Source of the DNA: Poa pratensis
Lineage: Eukaryota > Streptophyta > Magnoliopsida > Poales > Poaceae
NCBI GenBank assembly: GCA_947311845.1
Contig: CAMZMU010000081.1
Coordinates: forward strand, 4,657,473-4,721,472
Length of the DNA: 64,000 nt
Direction: 5' to 3'
The notes under the pieces are model-generated. The model made no database searches. It saw only the letters and a program-made list of their open reading frames with translations, and was not told the DNA's origin. Within the stretch, counting starts at the first letter, position 1; every line of letters begins with the position of its first letter. Both the position numbers and the translations under genes were made by a program. Positions 55,125 to 64,000 of this stretch are shown piece after piece.

Positions 55125-55521
55125 CGCCCAGCGGTAACGGGCGCACTACTGCGCGGTTTTCGGAGCGTCGCACGGTAACTGAACCCTGGAACTCTGTGGC
55201 CACATCTGTGGCCGTGTGTTCCAAACACATGTTGGGCCATAGAATTGGAAGCAATTGCACGGATCCTGTGTGCCGGTCAACGGAGAAAACGAGAAGACGC
55301 GGTCGTTTGGTCAAATGCACTCGAGTACCCGGAGAATCCGGATGATGTGCTGTCAGTGGCATGTCAGATCAGAGATCCGGATTATGGGGCTTTACGCAGA
55401 GATTCACTGCCAAGTATCCCGGGAAATCCTGAGACAAGATTGTATGATGTATGATTCGGTTAGTGATGTTAATTTTTAACCTGCTACGGCTCTTCAGCCG
55501 AGGCTGTAGAACCGCACCAGC

Positions 55522-55533
55522 TTCGGGGACTAC
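55522..55533 (+). promoter_or_regulatory. Polypurine-tract-like site before the 3' LTR of element B
   Basis: TTCGGGGACTAC directly before the LTR TG; same context as element A. Confidence 0.6.
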
Positions 55534-56685
55534 TGTCGGGGGGCTGCCCCCGGGTAGGGCAAAGATGTGGTGTTAAGTGTTGCAAAGAGCTAGCCGGATC
55601 AACATATAGCCGGGTCACTTGGGCCGGATCTCTCGTGAGAGTCGGTTGGCGCATGATCAAGCTAGTGCGATAAGACGCCAGAGAGGATCCGGTAAAGACA
55701 AACCGGATCAGATTAAGAAGTGTCGGCTAAGTTAGCCGGGTTGGTCAGGAAGGATCCGGATAAAGTAGCCGGGTTGGCCAGGAAGGACCCGGATAAGGTA
55801 GCCGGGTTGGCCAGGAAGGACTCGGATAAGGTAATCCGGATATTGCACAAGGGCCAAGTAATGTCAGAAAGGTTCACGGATCCTGCAGGTCTCCTGCCAG
55901 AGGCTGAGAAGACAGCCGGGTCAAGTCGCAGGTTTTCCGGGTCGCAAGGCCCTAGGCGCTGACTTGGCCAATTCGGGAAAGAGGATATGACCGAGGCCCG
56001 GGGGCTACGCCTGCCATTGCCCTAAGTGGCAAGATAGGCCTGTTAGGGACTTGACGGCCAGGTCAGGTCACGGGATTCCTGGGAGCGCAGCAACCTAGGA
56101 GCTGACTCGGCCAATTCGGGAAAAAGGATATGACCGAGACCCGGTGGGCTACACCTGCCATTGCCCAAAGTAGCAAGATAGGCCTGCTAGGGCCTGACAG
56201 TCCAGCCGTTGGATTGACAGGAGGCAGAGGCTTGTCCTTTTCCTCTTGGCAATGCCATTGTCTCATGGAGCCAGGGGCAGAATAGTAATTCGGTTTGTGT
56301 ATAAATGAGCTACCACATCCTCCAGTGCGAGGGACGGGCAACAGAGGAGGAGGATCGACCATTGTGAGCATCATTTCCCCCCAAGCTTCATCTTCTACCT
56401 GGAGCTCACTCCATTGTTCATCATACAGCTCAAGGAGCGCTCTGTACTTGTAAACACTTGAGATATAAGAGAGTAGGCTAGAGCTGCAGTAGGGGTGTTA
56501 CCTCCACAAGAGGGCCCCGAAGCAGGGTACATCGTGGTGTTCTTTGCTGTTCTTGGTTTGCTTTGTTCTTGCTGATTCTTCATGCGTGCTTCGTGAGCGC
56601 GTAAACCCTCCCCGGTTCCCCCAACGCCCAAGCGAGCCCACACTCAAGCCATCCCCATGGCATCTGCCGTGACACCACCACGACA
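55534..56685 (+). repeat. 3' LTR of element B
   Basis: 1152 bp, near-identical to the 5' LTR (two transitions seen). TATA box 56300-56306. Confidence 0.96.
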
Positions 56686-56690
56686 ATAAG
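56686..56690 (+). repeat. Right target-site duplication of element B
   Basis: ATAAG, identical to 41990-41994. Confidence 0.95.
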
Positions 56691-58400
56691 CTAAAACTTT
56701 TGAATCTGGTTGCAACTCTATAGCTAGAGAGATAAAAGACGAAAAAAAAAGTTCTAATCAACGGCCTGCTATTTCCAGCAAACCACACTCGCTTAATAAA
56801 TTTAGTACTACATAAGAATCTTAGAAAAAACATATAACACTGGCTCAATCGGCAGAAAGCACATGCTCCCTTGAAATTGTTAAATTTAATCCTGTAACTG
56901 TAGTGAGCAAATCCATTTGATCTGAACAGAGAAGCATGAGATAATTTAGTTAGTCAGATAACTTCATTGATAAATTTGAATATAATTATACTGTAGCTTC
57001 ACAAGATTAACCATTTTGCAATCACAGCACGACAGCTTAGGACCACTACTACGTCCTGATTCAACAACGATAGGAACAGAACAAAATTAAGGTGCTTAAT
57101 GCTCTCTCACCAGAAAATCCCCAAGGTCGGCAATATTTGCAGTGCCAGCAGCAACACAAGTCCCCGTTGTAACCCAGAAATAGCAATTTTGTCAGAGCCA
57201 TTTCATCAAACACGTTGCCAACAAGCACGAGAGAGAAGCTTGTGACAGTAAGGAGAGTTGCGGGACGGGATCCAGCCAGAGGTGATACGTGCTCTGGATG
57301 AGCAGCGTCCCGGTAAGGTGAGAGTGAGAGGTACGACCGTGATCTGATTTGTGCGGGTGTGGTGGCGTTGGAGTTGCCTTCAGGTAACCTCGCCCTCGCC
57401 TTCAGGTAACCTCCAAACATTGGCCACAGCTCGTTTGATGCCGGCTAGCGCGCGGTACAACAAGAGCAACACCATGTGGCAAACATGGTAGTACGACGAA
57501 GCCTTCGTCTTCAGCGCTGCAACAGCAAGCGATGGAAACCCCTCGCTGCACGTACGGCCGACGCCTTGACCGGCCACGTATCCCCCTCGTCGGCGACTCC
57601 TTACCCGAAGATCTCCGGCTTGTGTCACTGTCGCGCGCTTTGGCACGCCGCGCGGGCACATGGATAATGCGCCGCTTATATCTCCTGTGCGCGGCCCCGC
57701 CGGCGATCGGTCGAGAGGCCGGGAGCACGCCTCCGTGCAGCTCGGCGCAGCGTGCACGCTCCAGTAGACCCCAGGCGCGGGCGCTAGAGCACGACGGGGA
57801 CACGGCGACGCCGTCGGTCTCGGCAAGATTTGTAGCGACGAGGAGCGACGCGGGAGGAAGACGAGATGGAGAGCGTCTCCACCAACCCGCAGGGCGACCA
57901 GCTGGGCGTCGCCCTTTCCCGGACGTACAAGGACTCCCCCCGCCGCCGCGACCCCTCGCCGGACTCGCCTCTCCCGCGCCGTGGATTCAGTGGTGGGCGG
58001 CGGCCGACGGCTGGCGATGGGGTAGGCCGGCCGTGCCGGCCTGTAGCTCGGGTCAGCCTGGGGTGGTGGGGGAGGCGCGTTGGGGCGGTAGGCCGGCCGG
58101 CGGCCGAAGGATCGGAGGCGGCGCGCTGGTTGGGCTGCAGGAGCGGCGCTTCTCGGCGGTTCTTTTTTCTGTACGAACTGTTATGTTGACTTGGCGGTGG
58201 CATACTCGGTAATTAACCTAGCAGCACAAGGGTAAAATCAGAAAGTGAAAAACGGACCATCACCTGAAGACATATTATATAGTAGAGATACGGGGAAAAC
58301 TTGCACCAAAAATACCATAAAAACCTCGAGATTCATCCTTAGGACGGACGTCAGTTATGGACTTATGGTAGTATTCAGAAGCCATTATACATTTATACAG
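56691..58400. other. Intergenic DNA with a GC-rich island
   Basis: AT-rich to about 57360, then GC-rich to 58200. Several open frames exist in the GC-rich part on both strands but none has a recognisable domain. An 18-bp direct repeat 'cgccttcaggtaacctc' occurs at 57378 and 57396. Confidence 0.4.
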
Positions 58401-58401
58401 T

Positions 58402-58774
58402 CTGAGTTCTAAAACTGAAGGGCTCGAGTAAGCCCGGACTCTAAAAACGACCCACTAGCATGATTCCTTTGTTTTCAAGGTTGACCCTGCTTTTGCCTTG
58501 TTAATAGTATAACCGTAAGTGGAACTGTAAACATGTACTCTATCTTAATGTCATGTTGCAAAAATTGCTCCGTATCGTGATTTGAGTGATCTACAACTAT
58601 GACCTTGCAGCACATGGGTGGAAGACTATCTCACGTTGGTCCGGATTAGCTGGGTGCTTGCGTTGGAAGATCGACGACAATGATCACAAGGTTCTCGCAA
58701 AAGAAATTGCGCCGTCGATTCTTGAAAAAAAAAATAGTGAGTGTCCCAGATTATAGCTAAAATTATTAATTAGA
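58402..58774 (+). repeat. Duplicated block X, copy 1
   Basis: Matches 61195-61571 in the same orientation (about 370 bp, a few substitutions and short indels; shared text 'ggctcgagtaagcccg', 'gttctcgcaaaagaaattgc'). Both copies stop at 'ttaattagat'. Confidence 0.9.
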
Positions 58775-59051
58775 TACACATGCTTGCCTGCTTGTGTCGC
58801 GTTTGTCCCCAGTGCCAGTCGCCGCCCGCACCGCAGAGCCAGGCTCCTCTATCCACAGATACACATGCCACTACTCCACAGTCCACACTAGCATACTCGC
58901 TACCAGCGAGCTCTGTACCTTCACCAACATTTCTTCATGTGTACACTCCGTACAAGTGTTTCATGCGCACTACTTTAGCAAAGTTTATTTCATGCGTACC
59001 GTGAGTAGATGTGAGAGGAGCATGCATAGATATCTAGCATGCTTATCACTG

Positions 59052-59054
59052 TTA
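59052..59054 (+). repeat. Left TTA target-site duplication of the Harbinger derivative
   Basis: TTA; repeated at 60237-60239. The unoccupied copy has a single TTA at 40935-40937. Confidence 0.88.
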
Positions 59055-60236
59055 GAGCATCTTCACTCGTACCCCTCAAACCCACCCCCGCCCCCCCCCC
59101 CCCCCCCCAAAGGCCTTTGGGGCGCGCCGAGCGAAAAAACGGCTTCCACTCGCGCCCCCCAAAGGCCCATTTCGTCCGGGCGCGCCCCAAATTTGGTCCG
59201 GCCCAACCCCCTTGTCTGGGGGCCGTGGTGGTAGCGTCGGACGAAATGGAATGCGCTGTGGGGCCGCCTTGTCATACAAATAGAGGGAGGCGAGTGGTCG
59301 TCGTCCTGGTCGCCGCTGTGGCTCGCCGCCCGAAGCCGTCGTCCCGTCCCGTCGGCCACGCGCCGGCGTAAATGCGAGCCACCGCCCCAACTCAGAGGGG
59401 CGGTATGCCTTCTGGGGCATACCGGGCCGCACTCTGGACTCGGTCCTCGCCCACATTGCCGCCGGCAACGAGCCGCCGCTAGAGACGCTGCCGCCCGAGG
59501 AGGACTACCGCTGGGAGCCGAGGACGACGACGCCGTCTTCTTCACGCTCGGCGTCGCCCTTCGCCGCGTCGCCTTGGTCGCGCGGCTTGTCGGCGTCGTC
59601 CCGCGCGGCGCCTCTGCGCGTTCCGAAGCAGGAGCCGGGCTCTGGCGCTCTTGTCATCCGCGACGGCTCCCGCTCCGCGCCTCGCCGCCCGCCGCCGCCG
59701 CCCAAGAAGGTGAAGAAGGAGCCGTCCCCGTCTCTGCGGGACGAGCTCGAGGCGGCGCAGCTCCAGCTCGCCAACCCCAACGACCCCGAAGGCATCGCCG
59801 CCGCCATCGAGGCGTCGAAGAACGACGTGCCGCCCATGCTGCTCAAGAAGGCGTGCACGTGGTCGTTCGTTGACCACGCCGAGCTCACCGGGACGCCGCT
59901 CGTCGACCTAATGATCAGCAGCAGCGACGACGACGACGACGGCTTCGACTTTGGTTCCGGCGCCAACGACGGCGTGAAGGAGGAGGACTACGACGTCTTC
60001 TACCAGTAGTGTAGTTTAGTTTAGTTTGTTTAAATTTCGTTTGAATGTTTTAAATTTCCCTAAAAATTATGAATGTATGCTGTTTTATCTTCGAATTCAA
60101 AAAAATTAAAAAATATTTGGAGGCAGCGAGTGGGGAGAGGACGCCCCCAAACTCGCCCTTTGGTCCGGACGCACCCCCAAAGCGCCCGCGCCAACTCAAA
60201 TCCGGACACGATTTGGGGGCGCGAGTGGAGATGCTC
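59055..60236 (+). mobile_element. PIF/Harbinger-type non-autonomous element (1182 bp)
   Basis: Terminal inverted repeats GAGCATCTTCACTCG and, reversed, GAGCATCTCCACTCG (one mismatch), flanked by TTA. The other duplication copy shows the empty site. It has a C-rich tract (59083-59108) and carries one ORF but no transposase. Confidence 0.88.
59389..60009 (+). CDS. ORF of unknown function inside the Harbinger derivative
   Basis: Open in one frame from at least 59371 (about GVNASHRPNSEGRYAFWGIP) to a stop at 60009. The first ATG in this frame is 59587-compatible and the earlier part lacks an ATG, so the N-terminus may be truncated. Features: LDSVLAHIAAGNEPPLETLP, a basic Pro/Lys stretch with PPPPKKVKKEPSPS, DELEAAQLQLANPNDPEGIA followed by AAIEASK, and an acidic end SSSDDDDDGFDFG. 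Possibly the accessory ORF of a Harbinger family or a captured gene; no family was recognised with confidence. No stop interrupts about 200 codons. Confidence 0.5.
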   Translation, partial: NSEGRYAFWGIPGRTLDSVLAHIAAGNEPPLETLPPEEDYRWEPRTTTPSSSRSASPFAASPWSRGLSASSRAAPLRVPKQEPGSGALVIRDGSRSAPRRPPPPPKKVKKEPSPSLRDELEAAQLQLANPNDPEGIAAAIEASKNDVPPMLLKKACTWSFVDHAELTGTPLVDLMISSSDDDDDGFDFGSGANDGVKEEDYDVFYQ

Positions 60237-60479
60237 TTAGATCCGTGTGCGTGCTGAGCCCGAAGATCTGAGCAGCAACAATTTTAACAGCTTGCGTAGT
60301 GGTACCGCATCATAACCTTTTCACTCCTCGATGCCGGCGAGCAAACAAATATTCCCACTTGCCCACGCGGATGCAGAGGCGGTACGTACATGCAAGCGTC
60401 TCCTCGGCCTGCCTGCGATGATGCGCTGCTTGCGCAATGCACCACATTATTACCGCTTCTGCAGATGCTACCGGTACGT

Positions 60480-61190
60480 TACTATAACGAGTGAGCTTGT
60501 TTGATTCATAGGATCACATCCTATAGAAATTAATCCCACGGGAATATTGTAGTGTAAATCTTATAGAAAAAAGCATTAGGTCCAATCTCATGGAAAATTT
60601 CCTTGCCACAATAAAAAAGAATCCCTCTTCCCATAGGTTTCACTTAGACATGCCATCTCAATACTATAAGTTTCCTATTTCTACATTTTTCCAATCTGCT
60701 GAATCAAAGGAGCCCGGAACAAATCATTGTTGTGCCTGCTGGCCAAGCAAAATAGACAGAAACTTCACGAAAAAGGGAAAAAAAAATACTCGTGCCACCA
60801 CGGGATGCTGCCGATGGAGAGAAAAGAGGTGCGCACGCCGCCGCACCCACTATAATAGTAAGATAGAATTTTATTTTTTACTTTTGACGCAAGTGATACA
60901 ACAATATGCATTTCAATTTGCTACTATGCAAATTCCAAAGCACTTGTCAATAGACAAACGAGAAATACACTTTCAGGTTTGGTCAAGAACATAAGACATA
61001 ACCCTGAACCAAGATTTATTTCCACCTTTTAGTTTGACCGCATAGTTTCATAAATTTCTACTCCTTCTATACCAAGACACACGGCATATGAAAGTTTAGT
61101 CAAACGTCAATTTTTATATGTTTGACCAAATATATGTACTAAAATATAACGATCAACAATACCTAATAAATGTTAACGACTCTCGATCCT
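60480..61190. other. AT-rich intergenic DNA
   Basis: No gene recognised. Confidence 0.5.
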
Positions 61191-61194
61191 ATTT

Positions 61195-61571
61195 CTGAAT
61201 TCTAAAACTAAAGGGCTCGAGTAAGCCCGGGTTATAAAACAAGGCATTCGGGAGATTCCTTTGTTTTGAAGGTTGACCCTGCTTTTGCCTTGGTAATAGT
61301 ATAACCGTAAGTGGAACTGTAAACATGTATCTTAATGTCATGTTGCAAAAATTGCTCCGTATCGTGATTTGAGTGATCTACAACTATGACCTTGCATGCA
61401 GCACATGGGTGGAAGACTATCACACGTTGGTCAGGATTAGCTGGGTGCTTGCGTTGGAAGATCGACGACAATGATCACAAGGTTCTCGCAAAAGAAATTG
61501 CGCCGTTGATTCTTGAAAAAAAAAAGATTTAGTGAGTGTCACAGATTATCGCTAAAATTCTTAATTAGATC
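61195..61571 (+). repeat. Duplicated block X, copy 2
   Basis: Direct repeat of 58402-58774, 2.8 kb downstream. Confidence 0.9.
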
Positions 61572-62700
61572 TTGCTTTTCACTCTTTTAAGCCTCCTGCG
61601 TGGTAGGTCCAGCATCCAACTGTCAATCTGGTGGGAGTCAGATCCAGCCAGACCGGGAACTGACATTTGTTTAGCTAGTCTATGCTTGGATTGGATATTT
61701 TCTAATTTGGTAAAAACTTTCTCGATCGATACACCATAAAATAAATCTTGCTACCCGAATTGCACAGCGGCACACTCCTCCTGTGGCTAGGCATCCCGGA
61801 CCCGGCACCCGCTCGTTTCCACTCCAAAAATCGTGAGATTTCTATCCGAGGCAGGAAACAAGAAGCTGCACAGTTCCACAATCGAGCCTGACGTGCAAAT
61901 CATTCATATCCGAGGCAACACCATACTTTAAACACGAACGCGTTGCACGCAGGTAAGGTCTGGCTCTTGGAGAGGTTCAGCCACAAACAAAAATGGCTGG
62001 ATGTGTTCTTTTCCATGCAAGTTCTACAGGTCAGTGGTACTGAAGAGCAGCTAGTTTTGTTATGGGTGTTGAATGCGTGCGTTGGAGCTGCAAATGTGAG
62101 GAGGGAGGGAAATATGGAAAGAAAGGTTCCTTGGATTGGTGCCGAGATCTCGACGTCAGCCCCTCTCTTGGGAAAATAGAGTGAGTATGTGACCAGCTGG
62201 CTGCTCATTTGCATGTGCGAGGATATACTGACTGGCATTCTCTTAACTGCGAGCTTAGCATTGGCCATGATCCATGGAAGGCCACAACGATGCAATGTGA
62301 AGTATTTCGTGACCAATGGATGGAGGTCCCGCTGAAGAATTGTCCATAAGTCAATTTCATGTCTTTTTTTTCGTACGTACAACTGAAACAAGTCACGGGT
62401 ACTTGCATATGCCAAACTTGGAAGGAAAGGCTCGCCTTGTCCTGTACGTGGAAAACCGGGTGGTGACCGCGCGCCGAGAATATTAGGGATTCGGGTGACG
62501 CAAACAAACGGCGAGATCGACCCGATCTGATCGCGACCCCTGGCGAATCCGCTGAGATCGCCGTGATAGATCAACAGGTCCTGTCGATCGATCTCACGTC
62601 CGTCGGTCCGCGTCCTAGCTAGCTACCCCGTGCCGTGTCAGGGGCGCTCGATCTAGAGCGCACGTTGCCAGAGCCAGACAACAGGGATTATAGTTGGAGT
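61572..62700. other. Intergenic DNA with one unsupported long ORF
   Basis: A 224-codon minus-strand frame (62574-61900, starting MIYHGDLSGFARGRD) has no recognised domain. Its first part is GC-rich and its end AT-rich, so it may be a chance frame or a decayed exon-intron sequence. Confidence 0.3.
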
Positions 62701-62716
62701 TGGACTGTTGCAGTGT

Positions 62717-63150
62717 AAGAGCATCTCTAACCGATCTCGCATAATCTCGCCTTGAAAAACAAGTTTTCGGTTCCCCGAAACTGATTTTCTACTTTGTAAA
62801 TCGGTCAGGCATAACAGGTACCGAAAATTTGTATTAGAAATTCAAACGAACCAGTTCGCGAGAGATTTCATCATCACAAGTTCATCGCCCCGAGTTATTT
62901 TACATAGAGATACAACTAAAAAGGGGAAATAAAACTAGATCCGGTGGTCATCTTCTTCACCGTCCGACTAAAACTACTCGAACCCGAGGTACTTCATGGT
63001 CGTGGACCTGCGCAGCGCCCACGCGAGCTCGTGCTCCTCCACCGCGGTTTCGAGGCGGGCCGGAGCACCGGAAGCGCCTTACTCCACCGCATTTGTAGCG
63101 GCCTTGAGCTTATCGGCGGCGGTCCGCTTGAAGGCCCGCATCACATGGTA
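62717..63150 (-). pseudogene. Harbinger-type remnant with small broken ORF
   Basis: The left boundary GAGCATCTCTAACCG resembles the terminus of the element at 59055. On the minus strand a short coding-like stretch (MRAFKRTAADKLKAATNAVE, a stop, then LETAVEEHELAWALRRS) resembles accessory ORFs of grass Harbinger elements. The other terminus was not found. Confidence 0.4.
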
Positions 63151-63320
63151 TAGGTGTGGCGCCCCGACCTGACTGCTATACAGTGATGCTGTGTGTCACC
63201 GGTTAAGCGATACAACCGGAGGTTACGGGTTTACCAATCCCCGGCCAAAACCTTTGGCAGGCGTTGCTCGGAATTGATCATCGGCAACGCAACACCCCGA
63301 TTGATGGCTTAACACAGGCA

Positions 63321-63328
63321 CAACTATC
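63321..63328 (+). repeat. Left target-site duplication of the hAT element
   Basis: CAACTATC, identical to 63818-63825; 8 bp is diagnostic for hAT. Confidence 0.93.
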
Positions 63329-63817
63329 CAAGGTTCAAGAATGCGTAATTAAGCGTACGCTTAAGCGCTGAGCGATGGCAAAACGCTCCGCTTAGGCCAT
63401 AAGCGACTAATTAAGCACTGATAAGATCTTTTGTGCTACAAAGTTGGCCCAATAAGGCCCATTATGGAACCCTAGTCTGCTAACCCGATCTGAGCCATTC
63501 ATTGTTTCTAATCTGAGCCATCCATCTACTCTCCTCATCTCTTTCTCTCAATTTCTACACTTCTACGCACAGATTCACATCAACAATGGCGGCCTTACAG
63601 GCACAGCCCCTTCCCTGCCTCCCTTGCATCCCCTTCCCCGCATCAAGTATCAGTCTCCTCTACTCCCCTCAACTTCTCATTTGCTCCCAGATGCAAGCCA
63701 GTACTAAAATCATGGAATTTTAGAAACGCTTAAGCGCGCTTAAGCGTCGCTTAAGCGATTAAAACTCTAAGCGAGAGCAAAACGCTCCGCTGACGCTTTT
63801 CGCTTTCTTGAACCTTG
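63329..63817. mobile_element. hAT-type non-autonomous element (489 bp)
   Basis: Termini CAAGGTTCAAGAA and, reversed, CAAGGTTCAAGAAAGCG. Near both ends the motif 'cttaagcg'/'cgcttaag' recurs many times (about 63355-63400 and 63729-63760), as expected for subterminal transposase-binding repeats. Perfect 8-bp duplications flank it. No transposase; one short ORF inside. Confidence 0.93.
63586..63723 (+). CDS. Short ORF in the hAT element
   Basis: 45 codons from an ATG in a good plant context (caacaATGGCGGCC) preceded by a pyrimidine-rich leader; starts MAALQAQPLPCLPCIPFPAS. It looks like the 5'UTR and first codons of a captured gene, possibly an organelle-targeting peptide by composition. Function not established. 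Confidence 0.3.
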   Translation: MAALQAQPLPCLPCIPFPASSISLLYSPQLLICSQMQASTKIMEF

Positions 63818-63825
63818 CAACTATC
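63818..63825 (+). repeat. Right target-site duplication of the hAT element
   Basis: CAACTATC, identical to 63321-63328. Confidence 0.93.
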
Positions 63826-64000
63826 AATGCATAATAGAGAGATCAAGACTTGTGGAACAACTGGCACATCACAGACTCCACGACACAAAGCGTTATAGTT
63901 CAACTCTTATAATAGAGGAAGATAGCAAATTACAATCAGAGGTCACAGACCCAACATTACAACATGCGGAAGCGAATTAAGTTGTTCTAAACAACAAGAT

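Larger units (their letters stand above)
41995..56685 (+). mobile_element. Element B: complete Tat-lineage Ty3/gypsy retrotransposon (14,691 bp)
   Basis: Both LTRs are 1152 bp and were compared by eye: two differences found, 43063 C/56602 T and 43106 T/56645 C. With 1.3e-8 substitutions per site per year this gives roughly 70,000 years since insertion (an estimate, wide error). Order inside: PBS, gag, protease, UAG, RT, RNase H, archaeal-type RNase H, integrase, spacer, antisense gene, PPT-like site. The second RNase H and the antisense gene place it in the Tat (Ogre-like) lineage. Despite the young age, gag, pol and the antisense gene carry frameshifts, so this copy is not autonomous as written. 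Confidence 0.95.
58780..60480 (+). repeat. Local duplication, copy 2 (matches 39015-41320)
   Basis: Blocks 58780-59050 and 60237-60480 flank the Harbinger derivative; they correspond to 39015-39120, 40295-40390 and 40920-41320. Confidence 0.85.

Noticed and set aside
57380..58212. Overlapping ORFs in the GC-rich island
   Set aside because: Open frames on both strands with no family similarity; likely composition effect or gene leader.
61900..62574. 224-codon minus-strand ORF
   Set aside because: No recognised domain and uneven composition along its length; kept only as a note in the intergenic entry.

Overview
This is nuclear DNA from a large, transposon-rich grass genome. Most likely it is a Pooideae/Triticeae species (wheat, barley, rye or relatives); this is inferred, because no species-diagnostic marker is present. 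The evidence is Tat-lineage Ty3/gypsy retrotransposons, a Stowaway MITE with CTCCCTCCGT ends, Mutator, hAT and PIF/Harbinger derivatives, RTE-type and other LINE tails, and GC-rich plant genes with GT-AG introns. No rRNA, tRNA or CRISPR was seen.

Layout. 1-7145 is the 3' part of a Tat-lineage element (element A): integrase end, a spliced antisense gene, and a 923-bp 3' LTR. It abuts a decayed CCHC zinc-knuckle/DUF4283-like gene (9160-7146, minus). After a non-coding stretch comes an almost complete PPR gene (12993-10970, minus) with one frameshift. A 3.2-kb Mutator-like element with perfect 10-bp target-site duplications (13079-16279) sits 86 bp upstream of its start codon. 16.3-30 kb is gene-poor: a 387-bp foldback element, a pectinesterase exon fragment, a wall-associated-kinase pseudogene, a LINE tail, another foldback, and a Harbinger transposase fragment fused to a LINE tail. 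33070-30759 (minus) is a LONGIFOLIA/TRM-family gene, the clearest cellular gene of likely developmental relevance, also carrying one frameshift. 34.2-36.1 kb holds two LINE fragments head to head. 37-38.4 kb is GC-rich and of unclear origin.

38.99-41.3 kb and 58.4-61.6 kb are diverged copies of the same local duplication. Each copy shows the empty site for an insertion present in the other: a Stowaway element (itself carrying an RTE LINE and a foldback) in the first copy, and a Harbinger derivative in the second. Between them lies element B (41995-56685), a structurally complete 14.7-kb Tat-lineage retrotransposon with 1152-bp LTRs differing at only two sites and a perfect ATAAG target-site duplication. 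It has gag-protease, an in-frame UAG, then RT, dual RNase H and integrase, and a five-exon antisense gene with its own TATA box. The window ends with a Harbinger remnant and a hAT element with perfect 8-bp duplications.

The most interesting system is the antisense gene carried by both Tat elements. It has a conserved exon/intron plan, its own promoter-like region, a PF04195-type N-terminal domain and coiled-coil regions. Antisense extra ORFs in Tat elements are already known as a class; the details here (separate TATA box, 5'UTR intron, repeated PPT-like motifs in introns and UTR) deserve checking. Both copies carry frameshifts, and element B combines near-identical LTRs with several coding lesions, which suggests mobilisation in trans.
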